Shown: in pieces, positions 47,201 through 58,919 of the stretch
Layout: every line of letters starts with the position of its first letter
Position numbering within the stretch: the first letter of the stretch is position 1
NCBI RefSeq assembly: GCF_001649575.2
Contig: NC_051430.1
Span: forward strand, 32,280,849-32,344,848
Direction of reading: 5' to 3'
Origin: Kryptolebias marmoratus
Lineage: Eukaryota > Chordata > Actinopteri > Cyprinodontiformes > Rivulidae
Length of the DNA stretch: 64,000 bases
Program-made: the position numbers and the translations under genes
Notes under the pieces: generated by a model
Databases searched by the model: none
Seen by the model: only the letters and a program-made list of their open reading frames with translations
Told to the model about the DNA's origin: nothing

Positions 47201-50200
47201 TAATGAGCTAAGGTTTGATGTGGTAGTAGCTGAGCGTTATCCTCAACACATGTTCTGAACCCTAACACATCGTATGAGATTGCCCATCAAGTAATTTACA
47301 AGGTCCAACTAAAATGCCCATGACTTCATCATTTCTCAGTATAAGATGATCTTAGTCGAAAACTCTGGCATTAACGTATGCTGGTGTAGATTCTCAGTCA
47401 TTAAGGACATGGTAAATCCAAAAAAAGGTTAAAAAACAAAAACAAATGGACTTCTATTCTGTATCTGAAGATGTTTAGCTTCTGATCTGAGGAGCTTTCT
47501 CAATTTAAAAAAAAAGGATGTGGAGTTCAAGCTTTTAAAGCTAGATTCACATGCAGATAACACTCACATTTGCCTGGGCTATTTGTGAGCCAGCCAAAAA
47601 AAAGACTCTAGCAAGCCTCTATAGTGAGGAGAGTGAGTGTAATCTACTCGAATGAGAAGCAAAACATCTTCAGCTACAGAACAGAAGTCCAGTTGTTTTT
47701 GTTTTTTAACCATTTTTGGATTTGGCATTAAAAGCAGCAGCTTAGTCATTTTATTATTTTATTGTTTGGTTTTAAGATTGGTAAACAGTCATTTTTTTTC
47801 TTTAGAAAGTAAATCTCACAGCAGTGTTCCTGTCTTTTGTTCTAGGGGTTTTGAAATGTAAAAACGACATGTCCCTTCCAGGTGGCAGACTGTGTGCTAG
47901 ATGCTCATCTCCCAGACACCTAAGTGGAACAGAGCTTCATGCTGTGGAGCACCTGGTCTGCCACATTCCTGTTATCAGCTCTCCTAATAGAACTACCCAA
48001 CAAAAAGTCATGAAGAGCAAGATGTTGGACATAAAGGACTTCAAGGAACCATTGGGCAATGTGTCCCTGGACCTGTCTGATGCACATGGTAATAAGGTTA
48101 ACCTGGAGTGCAGTGTTGGCGAGTCTAAAGGACCTTTTAAGATCAACTGGGAGCAAGTTAATCAGCACCAGCTGATCACCAACATCACCTTCTCAGTGGA
48201 TCTGGAATGTCCTGTTGACAGAGCAAAATACGAGCAACTGTGGAGACTGATTGCATATTACAGCAGCGTGCCAGCCCACTTAAAACGAAAGGTCATTCTG
48301 AGCAAAACTCCTCATCCAACCTATACATACAAACAGGACTCCATGCAAGATGCCCTGTACTACACAGGTGTTGAAATCAAGATGATGGCCTGGCCTGTGT
48401 GGTTGATGCAGCCATCTGTAGACCTCCAGCTCAACCGGCCTCAGTCATCAGCCAAGATTATGCGATTAATTCTGAGTACAAACCTCTCAACGACAGTGGA
48501 AAATGAATCAGAGTGGAGACAGAAGAGGACATGGGTCATGATTGAATCAACAAACAGGACTAGTAAAGTTTTGAGTGCTATACAGGGAGGTTCAAGTGAA
48601 ATGTACTGTAATGTGCACAGTTCTGACCAGCCAATAGTCCAGTGGATGCTGCCGGATGGCTCCAAAGTGGATACACTACAGCGCAATGTAGACCATAGAA
48701 TTATGTCCAAGAATGGAAGTCTGACAATTAAAACCATCAACCATAAAGATATGGGAATTTACTACTGCATTTCCCAGGTTCATGGGGACTTTGCTGTCCT
48801 ACCTTTTTATCTGACCGTACAGGAATCATCTAGTCCTTCTCCAGGGGAGGAGACATCTATTACACCTATTGAGGAGTACCCAGGGAACCCCCTTTCTCTA
48901 GACTGTACTGCATCTGGTTCTCCTGATGCTGAAATTTACTGGATTCTACCAAGCAACAATATAGTTAGTTTTCATGCTAACTCATCTAAATGTTTAGTTT
49001 ATTCCAATGGGACTCTTCATATCCCAAAGATTCAGATATTAGACAGTGGTTATTACAAATGTGTTGCCATTAATGCGCACGGTGCGGATACACTGGTTAA
49101 AAAGATTACTGTAGCGAGGCACAAAGGTCTAATACAGCCTTTATGGATGTTTCCAACAGGACCTCAATCCGCCTCAGGAGTTAACACCCAAATTAAAGTC
49201 CCCACAGGGATTAGAGAAGAGGAGGCATCAGGGGATTTTGAGAAGACTCAAGATGAGGCTCCAAAAGGGCACTTAGATCTTATTAGGAGGATTCCAGGGG
49301 GAGTGGCCCCAGGCCGGAGGGTTATCCACCCATCCAGGAAAATGTGGCGGAGACCTCCTGTGCTTCGAAAACCATTAGAACCTAATTCCGAAGATGCGAA
49401 AATTAAAGTTGGGACCAGGAGGAGGGTTAATATCACCAAGGGTAAAATAGACCCAAAAAAATGGGCCGATATTTTGCAAAAGATTAGGGGCAGGAACATT
49501 CAGAAATCAGTGACAATGAACCCGGTTCAGTATACAACAGAGATTAAAGCAATGGAACAAACAAAATCACTGAAAACTCCAAAAGAATCGTCAAATAGCA
49601 TTATTGAACAAGAAAGATGGAGCCAGGATCCATCCAGGACACAAGGTCAAGGTATTTATGTGACACCTGAAAGCTACACTGTACAAAGTCTAGATGATAT
49701 AACTTCAAATAGACAAAACACAAACAATTTACATACAACAATAAAACCAGAGCTCACACAGAGTGCACAGAGGGAGTTAAACCACCACACAAGTTCAAAC
49801 GATGTATTTTTTCTCCCCGAGACCACATCTGTTCTCTTACATGCTATCACGCTCCGGCAGGTGAAAAGAAATTCTCTAATCAGCAGCAAATTTTCTCTAC
49901 AAGAGAACTGTAGCATAAATACAGACGTTGATAAAGACAAAACAGCTGACTGGTCCAAAGCATTGGAGAGAAGTGTGAATAGGGTTAATCCTAGAAATGA
50001 CAGAGAACACTTCTTTGGTGAAAGTCAAACCATTTCTTCAGTCAACCTTCAGTCAGCCTCAGATTTAAGTGAAATATCAACCATATCACAATTTCATCTT
50101 CAGCCAATGGATACAACAATCAACTATTTGAAATCTGAAGCTATTTTAACAACAGCATCTCCAAGTAATTCACCTGTTCCTAATTCTATGGAAAAGGTGG

Positions 50201-53200
50201 GGTCTGAAAGACAGCCAGCTCCAAGTATCCGACAACCCAACTCCCAGAGAAGAAACGGGGGTCGGAAGAGAAAGGCAAACAGACGGAAACACAAGCTAAA
50301 AACACCTGCCCAGTTGATTACCACCACACCTGTGAACACTCCTCTATCAGTGGTCAAGACCTCTGTTTCCACAGAGGAAAAAACAGAACAATTAAAGGTT
50401 ACAGTCGGTTCCATTGTTCCATTCACAGAGAGCCAAGTAGCATCATTTGGCAGACCGAGTCATAAAGAAAGCACAGTTTCTAGGAGTTACCATGAAACAA
50501 GCATTGAACCATCTTCATTACCAGGTTCTCTCTTTGAAACAAAAGATACCCACCTCCCCATAACCAAACCATTGTTCCAAAGCACATCAGCCACACCTAT
50601 ATTTCCAACTGCTTCCCTAGGTGTGGATCATGGAAGCACTACTTCTCACACCACCTTGGATATCTTGGAAAATGCATCTCCTCCAGAGATTTCTGAAAAT
50701 GTCACATTAATCACTCAGCCAAAGGTTAAAAACAGCCCTCTTCAACTAGATAAACCTTCAGAAGACACACAAAAATCAAGCGTTGCAGCAGAAATGGAAC
50801 CTACGCTGTATTATGACTCTTCAGTCGGGAGTTTTCAAACTATGACACATTTGCCAACAGATATCAAGAACAACCCATCAGCCAATCAACGCAGCCTTAC
50901 TCAAAAGGGTGGAAAGAGGCTTTGGGAAGAGACAAGAATGGGTTCTTCATTACTTCCTCCCCCTTTAACCTCAGCTGCTTCTCTCATTGAACTTGGAACT
51001 AGAACAACCTCTGAGGACACATCCAGTAGATTAAATAAAACACCAAGCATGATTTCTGAGCAAGATTTAGTAATAGAAAAGGTTACTGCATTGACATCTA
51101 CAGTACCTACAAATTTATATCAAAATGAAATCATAGAATTTGAGTTGAAGGACAATCAAAGTCTTAAGAAAGCTCAAACACGTGGAATAAAAAAACAACA
51201 CCATCCTCCACTGCCTCGTCTACATGTAACAACTCCCAAAGTTATGCTACATGGCACAAAATCAAAAATATCTTCCACAGAAGCAAATACAACCCTTTCA
51301 CTACGAGTCACCACTCAACGTCCTGAGATTTTAGTCAACCAAAGTCAAGACCAACAAATAAATCTCATCACTGCCACATTGCCAACAATTAGCTTCCGTC
51401 CTATAATACCATCACCAAGTCAGAAACTAGCTGTCATAAACCCAACCTCTGCAGACGTAAATCTACAGGGCACCCAGACCTCTATCAAAATATCTACTGT
51501 GCTCCAATCAACACCATCCACAGAGACACTGTTAGCAGTAACTAAAGATATTTCCACAGAACACCGGCTAGCTAAACCAGAATCTATGCCAAGAAGGAAG
51601 CCAAAGACAACAAAGAATAATTTCCAGACTATCACTGTGAAAGCTGGAACAGATGCTCAGCTTCCCTGTGAGGTTGAGGGACAGCCAAAGCCCTTCCTGT
51701 GTTGGACTAAAGTTGCAACTGGTATGTATGACTCAGCCTAATAACTCAGCTTTTTTGTAATTGTGACAGCCACAGAACTTCTTTTTACACACACAAAAAA
51801 ATTCTTATGGGAATAGGAATAATTAAATAGAAGTATTACATCCATGTAAACAGATGACATTTTAGAAGAAGCAAATGCAGACCAGTGAACAGCTGCATTT
51901 CATATGTAGAGCAACTGTCACACTGGATCAATGCCGTTACAATTAAAAGCCTTGGATTACTGGAAGGAATGCATATCGCCCACCACCTGTCATTGCCAGA
52001 GTTTTAAACTGAGAAATAATTCAGCCATACCAGCGAAATTCAGTCTGTTTTTTTCCAGTTTAGGAAACTAAAGGACCTGTCTAATATAGCTTGTATATGG
52101 AAGTAGAGCTACAAACTTCCAGTTTAGCAGTTTTAAAGCTGCAGCATACTCCATAATAAGTCAAAAAGTCAGTTTGCGGTCGTGTGGTTGTGAGACTTTT
52201 GTTTTCGCACACACCTTTCATATTCCATAAGACACTTGGATCAGAACTCTTAGGAAACTTCTCCCTTCTCCTGCAGCTTTAAAACGGGTTTCTTCCCACC
52301 GGCTTCTCAATTCTCCTGTCCTTGCACAGATGGTTGCTTCCCTTACCATGACCAGACGTGTTTATTAAACCAACTGAAACTATTTGGCATTTGCAAATTT
52401 GACAGTGCACAAAGGGATTGTGTCCCAACACTGACTGGCCACTTCCTCTTGGCCACCACAGCCATCTGTGTCTCTGCGCAGACTTTTAAGTTCATACGTT
52501 TATAAGTTTTGCTGGAGCAGTTGTAAAGATGGCTGTATTTTCTAACAGCCTCGGCCAGCTGCTTCTCAGCGGAGCAGTAGAAGCAAATTAACTCCATTAA
52601 ATCTCACGGCACTTCCACAAAAACACGCCCACAACAACTTCTGACCGATCACAAAATACTTGGCGCAAACCCCTGTGCAATGGGGCAAACCTTGTATTAC
52701 GAAGGGGGAACAAAGCTGCTACGTGAACAAAAATTATGCAATTTTCATCATGCAACCACGTGAATGAGAGCTGACTTTGTGACTTCTCATGGAGTATGGA
52801 AAGGTTTTAAATCTCCTGCCCAGCAGAGTTGTTAAAGCTATGAAATCCTTTGAAGCAGGAGAGAGATCAAGTGAATTAGGCTGTACTCAGAACAAGGAAG
52901 TTAAAGCTTTAGGAGTGATATCCTCACCAGTTACATTAGACAGCATTAAAAAAAATCAGACTAGAACCTCTGTGTAGAGGAACAGCACCAAAACATGTGT
53001 GAGTAATTTTCTGTGGCCTGTTGGCAAGGTTCACACAGAGGGGACACTGTGTCAAATATTTCTGCAAGCCTGGCTTTAGTATAGTGAGCTCAATGTAGGA
53101 TCTGCCATTGCATGAAACTGTGCTTAGCACAGATTGAAGATCTGTGCACCCTCTTTAAAACCTCCCATCAAACAGCCTCTGAAATCAACAGTCCCAAGCC

Positions 53201-56200
53201 TGTCTCCCATACAGTTTTAAAGAGTTTGAAAGGTTAAAAATGTTTAAATGTATAGAAGAGATTGCCTCTCTCAGCGAGAGGAGAGATTTCAGAAACATTT
53301 GGAAGAGCCAGGAATTGTTGGGAGATTCTATGGTCATAACACTGAGCTTGAAGGTATCTAAAAAAAAGTATTTTAGAGAGAGAGAATTTAATTGGTAGCT
53401 ATTGAAACAAAGAAAAGCTAGAATCAACATATACATTTTCTAGTTTTTTATACCTACTCTAGGCCATATAGAGAAAATGTTATCCAGTAACAATGGAGGA
53501 AAATATTACTTCCTGCTGGTGGCGCTACAACAGAAAGTGTTTGCAGGCCAAAATAGCATCTATATTGAATCCAGAATTTAAGACAGATGGCTACCATCAC
53601 ATTCTTGATGTAACTAGAAATGGGAGAGTGAAGAGGTGAGAATAGTAAGGCTTTCAATGCTACTGGATGAACAAAATTCACTTCCAAAACCACCCATGAT
53701 GGGGGAAATTCATTCTCCTCATTCTGAACCCAATAATTTAGATTTCTTCTATTAGTTTACCAATATTAGTAGATGAGGTTAGACCAGAACTATGGGCTTC
53801 TGTAAGACTTAATGGCCCAGCTTGGGTGTTTCTTGCTCCTAATACCTTGCTTTTGCCAAGATTAAGGTAATATCCAGTAGTTTTACTGAATGCATCTAGG
53901 ACTAATAGGGCAGTGGGGATAGACTGTGACATGTCAGACAGAAGTAGCAGAAGGTCACCTGAATGCAGGGCCACCTTCAACTCCCCACCATTTCTAGGTA
54001 TGTTGGATATATATAAGGATGAGGCTGTAAAGCAATGGACGGAGACTATTACAATGTCAAAGAGACCTAATTGCATGCCGATTACAAATAAACATAGTGT
54101 GCTCTAGGGCAGGGCAACCCTGGTCCTGGAGAGCCACTATCCTGCATGTTTTAGTTGTTTCTCTGCTCCAGCCCACCTGATTTGAATTAGTGTGTCATTA
54201 ACAGGCTTGTGCAGAACATGAAGAGGTAATTTAACCACTGAATCAGGAACCTAGTCAGCAGTTTGAACATTTAACAGTTAACAAGATGGGACAATACGAC
54301 ACTGTCTCTGTACATCTTTCTGTTTTAGCGCTGCCACCCAAGATCCAACAGACCCAACATGAGAATGTGACTCTTCCAGAGGGTGGCACCATCTATATGA
54401 ACTGCACTGCCACAGGTACCCCCCAGCCGGTCATTCACTGGGTCACACCTGATGGCATACAGCTCTCTACTTCCCAACCAGTAAGTGGACAGAACCTCAT
54501 TATCTTTCCAAATGGGACCCTCCACATACGAAGACTGGGCCTCAGAAATTCTGGGAGCTATGAGTGCTCAGTCAGGAACACAATAGCATCTGCCACTAGA
54601 ACTGTGACATTAAATGTCAGGAAAGACCAGGTCTCTGCCAAGGTCACCATTTCATCATTTTCTCCTCAAAGAACCAATGTGATCTACGGAAGTACACTGC
54701 TTCTGAACTGTGTAGCAACAGGACATCCGAAACCCCGGATCCTCTGGAAGACACCCTCTAAAAAGTTGGTTGATGCTCAGTACAGGTAAGAAAGTGCTGT
54801 AGTGAAGTACAGAAATGGCAGTATCTGTGAAAATGCAGTGTGATGCTAAGTGCTAAATGACTTTGCTGAAAATTGCTGAAGAAGCTCAAACCCAGTTGAT
54901 CAAAACACTGCAGCTGACTGACTTTTATGAGGTCAGTCGGCTGCAGTGGCCATTTTGAATTGGACTAACACCTAAAGTTAATCAGTTGTAAATCTCACGA
55001 TTATTACCTGAAAAGTTTATTAAAATCCATGCAGAGGCCCCTGAGATATTTCGCTAAGAGAGTTTACTCCAAATAGTCAGTGGCAAAATTTTAGACAAAG
55101 ATGTCATACAATCTGTTAGTGTACAAAATATTTATTGGGGATAAGTCTCAACTACCACCATGCCAAATGATTTGTCAACATCTGTGTAGTTGACTGAATC
55201 ATTTTTGTGTTTTTAAGGTCAGTTGTACGTGGCTGCCATATTGCATTGGATTGACTCCAAAAGTTAATTATTTTTCGATGTACATCCAATGATTACTTTC
55301 TGAGAGTTTCATTGAAATCCATTTACTGGTTCATGAAATAGTTTGCTAACAGACATAGATAAAAGCGTTATCCTCCACCTTTAGCATTCTGCGACAGGCA
55401 ATAACAAATGCACAAGCTAATGGTCGCCTTCATCTTATCATTGGTGTGTAAATCCTTCATCACTATCACACAGTATACTGAAGATTGCCTCATTTTTATC
55501 GTTCATGTTCTTGTGCAGTTTTGACCCGAGGATCAAGGTGTTCCTAAATGGCAGTATAACCATCTATTCTGTGACTGAAAAGGACAGTGGTGACTACCTC
55601 TGTATTGCACGGAACAAGATGGGGGATGATTATGTTCAGCTGTGGGTCGGTGTGCTGACTAGACCTGCCAAGATTGACAGGAAGCAACAGCAATTAAATC
55701 AGGAGGTAGTCTATGGTGAAGACCTCAAGGTGGACTGTGTGGCTTCTGGTATTCCCAATCCTGAGATTAGCTGGGCCCTGCCAGATGGTACCATGGTTAA
55801 CCCAGTCAAACAGAAAGAAGGAACCAGTGCAGGGCGCAGCCGCAGGTATGTAGATTTAACTATATCGGGTCCAACTGGTCATCATCGAGTGACAAAACTT
55901 TCAAAACAAGGATGCAGAACTTCAACAATTGCTTTTATTCATGAAAATGCAAATTTCTAAAAAATGTCACACAAATTAAGCATTTTTATGAGTTTTACCT
56001 GTATGAATTTATTTATTTAGTTTTTATTATAAGAAAAGACCCACTCTGTGCTAATTAAGTTTAAATTTGTGCAATGGTTAATTATTTCTCACTATATTGC
56101 ATATATTTCTTTAAGTTAGATTTCATTCCATGAATGCACACAATTCTGAACTAAGAAAACTAACAATCATCTTTCTCTTCCTGTGTGTCTTGCAGATATG

Positions 56201-57780
56201 TGGTGTTTGACAATGGAACACTTTACCTTTACCATGTTGGCATGCCAGAAGAAGGTGAATACACCTGCTACGCAGAGAACCAACTTGGCAAGGATGAGAT
56301 GAAAGTGAGGGTCAGGGTAAAGACTGCAGTGTTCCCACCACAAATCCAGGATAAAGACGGGAACACAATTAGAGTTTTTCCCGGTCAAACAGTAACACTG
56401 CAATGCAATGCCAAGGGAGAACCAGTACCTGACATAACTTGGATGTCTCCAACAAATAGACTAATTTCACCTGTCTTGAACAAATACCAGATCCTTAATG
56501 ATGGAATATTGATTGTTCAAAAGGCTCAGCATTTTGATGGAGGTAACTATACCTGCATGGCAAGAAACAGTGCTGGACAGGACCATAAAGTTACCAGATT
56601 GGAGGTCTTGGTAAAACCTCCAGTTATTAATTATCCAGGAGTAGCTGTCAGGGTGATCAAGACAACTGCAGTTCAAGGTCAAAAGAAGTTGGTGGATTGT
56701 GTGGCAAAGGGAACCCCTACATCTCAAATTATGTGGATTCTGCCTGGAAATGTCCTCCTTCATGCACCATACAACAGCAGCAAAATGACAGTTCATCAAA
56801 ATGGGACCTTGGAAATTCAGTCGGCTAAAAAGACAGACTCAGGTCAGCTAGTTTGTGTTGCTCGTAATGATGGAGGGGAGGTCAGACTAGTGGTTAACTT
56901 GGATGTCAAAGAAGTTGTTGAAAGACCACAAATGAGAGTAAGGTATAATTTGTCTCTGAGAGTGGGGGATACCATTACTTTGAATTGCTCCTTTGAAGGC
57001 TTAAAACTACCTCGTCTTACTTGGATCTTACCTAATGGCACACCATTGAACATAGGTGCTCGGTATTTGAGGTTTTTCCACCAGGAGAATGGCTCTTTGA
57101 TCATCAGCAACCCGACTGTTGCTGAGGCAGGCATGTACCGCTGTCTGGGGTATAATTCTGCAGGTCTTGTGGAACGAACAATCATTCTGTCCCTGGAGAG
57201 AAAACCAGAAATTCAAAACAAATACATCTCTCCTGTCAGTATTATGAATGGGGAAACACTTTTCCTCCACTGTCAAACTACTGGTGAAGTACTTAGACTA
57301 ACATGGACTCTCCCGAGTGGGGTTGTCCTGAACAGGCTGCAGGGAGCTGGAAGAAATGCTGTAATGTCCAATGGAACACTAAGCATTCGCCAAGTGTCCA
57401 TTTATGATAGAGGTCTGTATGTTTGTAGAGCAGCTAACGAGTATGGCAGCTCTCTGCTTTCTGTATCAGTAACCATGATCGAACACCCTCCGCAAATCAC
57501 CAGCAGTCCCCCGTCTGTGACATATGCTAAACGCGGAGTTGCCATTCAGTTAAATTGTGTTGCGACTGGAGTTCCCAAAGTCGAGGTGGCTTGGGAAACG
57601 CCTAATAAAACCCGCTTGGCTGTTAGTACTCAACCACGCTTATTTGGAAACAAGTATGTCCATCCACAAGGGTCCCTCATCATTCAGAATCCAACACAAA
57701 GAGACTCTGGCATCTACCGATGCACTGCCAAGAATGCCCTTGGTATGGACTCCAAGGCTACATTCCTCAATGTGTTTTAA
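44057..57780 (+). CDS. mxra5: MXRA5 (matrix-remodelling associated 5, adlican), seven coding exons, internally shortened
   Basis: A large secreted matrix protein with leucine-rich repeats and Ig domains. Exons: 44057-44232, 44968-45097, 46277-46667, 47846-51721, 54329-54785, 55519-55845 and 56196-57780. Phases agree and give 6942 nt (2313 residues plus stop). Order: signal peptide (1-20), LRRNT cysteines, LRRs and LRRCT (to about 255), two Ig domains, a long Ser/Thr/Pro-rich stretch, half of an Ig domain, then eight complete Ig domains to the C-terminus. Human MXRA5, from memory, is about 2828 residues with 12 Ig domains; here the second half of Ig3 and all of Ig4 are missing between exons 4 and 5. 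The conserved KIDPKKWADILQKIRGRN and the ending TFLNVF support the identity. An upstream noncoding exon is possible. Confidence 0.93.
44300..44600 (+). repeat. Composite repeat A, partial
   Basis: CATAGAAATGCATTGAGATC and TTCAAAACATTGTGCCTTTT match the middle block of the 42900-43860 copy. Confidence 0.5.
44968..45097 (+). CDS. mxra5: MXRA5 exon 2: first LRRs
   Basis: Acceptor TTGTTTCAG before 44968, donor GTACGC at 45098. Codes for 43 residues with LRKLEQLMLHGNNIYNLPDG. Confidence 0.93.
45370..46220 (+). repeat. Composite repeat A, partial and diverged
   Basis: From about 45930: ATTCTGCTACTTTTGATTTT, TTAGCCTTTTGTTTCTTTTA, TTTTGCTACTTTTAACTTTT and similar serial units. Weaker traces occur from 45370. 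Located in MXRA5 intron 2. Confidence 0.55.
46277..46667 (+). CDS. mxra5: MXRA5 exon 3: LRRs and start of LRRCT
   Basis: Acceptor TTGTTTCAG before 46277, donor GTTAGA at 46668. Codes for SLIRLYLDHNHLKFIHPDTF, LRILQLEGNQLQQLHPSTF and LENLYLHGNPWSCDCNMRWL, typical LRRs ending in the cysteine-rich cap. Confidence 0.95.
46735..47370 (-). repeat. Dispersed repeat family B, two partial copies
   Basis: AGCAAAATATTCCATGAACC, AACATTGGGAGTAAACCCAA and AAGATGGCCACC near 46750-46866, then a second run with TGAACCACTGGACAGGTTTT near 47041. Matches copies at 54900 and 58140. Confidence 0.6.
47411..47725. mobile_element. Foldback MITE upstream of MXRA5 exon 4
   Basis: The arms 47414-47484 and 47652-47723 are about 90 percent complementary (left arm begins AAATCCAAAAAAGGTTAAAA). 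The centre is unrelated. It ends about 120 bp before the exon 4 acceptor. Confidence 0.8.
47846..51721 (+). CDS. mxra5: MXRA5 exon 4: LRRCT end, Ig1, Ig2, mucin-like region, half of Ig3
   Basis: Acceptor TTTTGTTCTAG before 47846, donor GTATGT at 51722. 3876 nt open throughout. It opens with VLKCKNDMSLPGGRLCARC (LRRCT end). Ig1 runs from MYCNVHSSDQPIVQWMLPDG to MGIYYCISQ, and Ig2 from LDCTASGSPDAEIYWILP to GYYKCVAINAHG. About 800 residues rich in Ser, Thr, Pro, Lys and Gln follow, with many N-x-S/T sites. It ends with the front half of an Ig domain: TVKAGTDAQLPCEVEGQPKP then FLCWTKVAT. A cysteine next to the Ig tryptophan (FLCW) is unusual. Confidence 0.95.
51722..52929. other. MXRA5 intron 4, left part, repeat-filled
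   Basis: A family B scrap at 51945-52030 (GAATGCATATCGCCCACC) and the family shared with 34009-34195, in reverse, at 52620-52755. No Ig-coding sequence was found in any frame, although the missing half of Ig3 and Ig4 would be expected here. Confidence 0.5.
52930..54100 (-). mobile_element. L1-type LINE fragment, decayed
   Basis: On the minus strand, broken frames read VALHSGDLLLLLSDMSQSIP, FSKTTGYYLNLGKSKVL, KFWIQYRCYFGLQTLSVV and near the end ITHTCFGAVPLHRG. This is the order of the C-terminal half of an L1/Tx1-like ORF2. The expected YADD is worn to HSGD. It fills most of the place where MXRA5 Ig coding sequence is missing. Confidence 0.65.
54106..54252. mobile_element. Palindromic hAT-type MITE, copy 2, truncated
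   Basis: It starts GGGCAGGGCAACCCTGGTCC, then GAGAGCCACTATCCTGCATG and TTTTAGTTGTTTCTCTGCTC. The right arm is cut after AATCAGGAACC, where the MXRA5 exon remnant region begins. Confidence 0.7.
54263..54328 (+). pseudogene. mxra5: Leftover of the MXRA5 Ig4-coding exon, now probably intronic
   Basis: In the frame of the following exon this reads LTVNKMGQYDTVSVHLSVL, a typical Ig C-terminal segment (N-x-x-G plus G strand) directly before ALPPKIQ. It aligns in position with the end of Ig4 in human MXRA5 as I recall it. Upstream the frame runs into MITE sequence. The codons for HLSVLA contain CTTTCTGTTTTAG, which serves as the predicted acceptor of exon 5. Confidence 0.5.
54329..54785 (+). CDS. 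mxra5: MXRA5 exon 5: Ig5 and start of Ig6
   Basis: Predicted acceptor TCTGTTTTAG before 54329, donor GTAAGA at 54786. Codes for ALPPKIQQTQHENVTLPEGG, MNCTATGTPQPVIHWVTPDG, SYECSVRN and LNCVATGHPKPRILW. The start is chosen because it joins exon 4 in phase (G|CG). The true ancestral exon probably began further upstream. Confidence 0.85.
54890..55400 (-). repeat. Dispersed repeat family B, with a composite A tip
   Basis: The composite A end (GTGAAAATGCAGTGTGATGC) lies at 54828-54895. Family B follows with GCCATTTTGAATTGGACTAA, ATTACCTGAAAAGTTTATTA and AAATCCATTTACTGGTTCAT. Confidence 0.6.
55519..55845 (+). CDS. mxra5: MXRA5 exon 6: end of Ig6, start of Ig7
   Basis: Acceptor TTCTTGTGCAG before 55519, donor GTATGT at 55846. 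Codes for FDPRIKVFLNGSITIYSVTE, GDYLCIARNKMGDDYVQLWV and VDCVASGIPNPEISWALPDG. Confidence 0.95.
56196..57780 (+). CDS. mxra5: MXRA5 exon 7: end of Ig7 through Ig12 and stop
   Basis: Acceptor TGTGTCTTGCAG before 56196, stop TAA at 57778-57780. Six Cys-Trp-Cys Ig signatures are visible: EYTCYAENQLG (Ig7 end); LQCNAKGEPVPDITW with NYTCMARN; VDCVAKGTPTSQIMW with LVCVARN; LNCSFEGLKLPRLTW with YRCLGYN; LHCQTTGEVLRLTW with YVCRAAN; and LNCVATGVPKVEVAW with YRCTAKN. The order matches human MXRA5. Confidence 0.96.
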
Positions 57781-57860
57781 GGATTTTCACGTTGCTTCCC
57801 GGTTCATTGCTGTACTGTGTGCCCAAACAACTGCCTAAATAAAAGCTAATCTTTGTTTTA
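57781..57860 (+). other. mxra5: MXRA5 3' UTR with polyadenylation signal
   Basis: AATAAA at 57838-57843, only 58 nt after the stop codon. A family B repeat starts right behind it. Confidence 0.6.
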
Positions 57861-58570
57861 GTTTCAAAAGGCCTACCAATCCTTGTAGGAATGTATATTG
57901 CCTGGCGCCTTTCTTTTTTTTAGACTTTATGTTGAGAAATGATAGTGTTGTGGCTAATTTGGTCAAATCCTGAAAATAACATTTTGTGTAATCTCGTGCG
58001 ATATTGTAAGATCTTGTGTGATCTTTTATCGCTTGGAGTATGTGTTGTGAGTGACTGTCAGCCACTACCACACCAAATCTTAGCTCAATAACTGTAAAAT
58101 AACTGACTGAGTTATAGCCATTTTTATATAGACTAAAGTTGATTAGCTGTGGTGGCCATCTTTAATTGGGCTGACTCCTAAAGAAAAGCAGCCGTATAGC
58201 CAGCCATTGATTACTTATTGTAGTTTTTCCATTGAAATCCATCCCGTAGTTCATGAAATATTTTGCTAATAGACAAGCAAGGTTGACTTTTAACAGTTAA
58301 TGCCAAGGTTTTAAACAACAAAGTTGTGCAATGTCTTAAGCTTAAAGTGTATGTCGGGGATAATGCTTAGCTATTGCCATTCCAAACTTTAGCTCAATGT
58401 CTGTAAAACTGACTGAGCTGTAGCCATTTTTTGTTTGCTAAGATCACTTTGCCATAGTGACCATCTTTAATCTGATTAACTCCAAATGTAGATGTCAACC
58501 CAACTGTTTTCTTTTGAAAGTTTTATTAAAATCTGTTCAGTGATTCATGAGATATTTTTATATTTGTTTT
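57861..58570 (-). repeat. Dispersed repeat family B, long copy or two in series
   Basis: AAAGGCCTACCAATCCTTGT, GTAACTGACTGAGTTATAG-like blocks at about 58095 and again at 58405, GTGGCCATCTTTAATTGGG near 58150 and CAGTGATTCATGAGATATTT near 58538. The repetition shows two head-to-tail copies. Confidence 0.65.
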
Positions 58571-58919
58571 ACAGCAATGGTTGAAAAACTAAAATGGTTT
58601 ATTACAAGCCATAAATTGTTGACGCTAACAAATATTTTATGACGTGTTTCAGTTTGAACCAACACTCAAGTTTTTCCATTTATGCCTGAGATTTAGGTCA
58701 ACTACAGAAACCAGCCTACACTTTGCAAAACACATCAACTGTTAGATTTAGTCATTTTTAGTTATTTTTATACCAAGATACAATCCTTAACATTAAAACA
58801 TTAAAGCCCTCGTGCTTTCATGCTATAATAAAGTCAAATAAGGTTAATACTATGAATGACTCAAGGAAAAGAGACAAATGGGGAAAAAATGTCAGCTAAT
58901 TATTATTCAAATTTATTAA
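58571..58919. other. Intergenic DNA, nothing recognised
   Basis: AT-rich with no gene pattern. Confidence 0.35.

Noticed and set aside
52343..52597. Minus-strand frame in MXRA5 intron 4 considered as the missing Ig exon
   Set aside because: Wrong strand and no Cys-Trp-Cys Ig pattern; the region appears to be repeat sequence.
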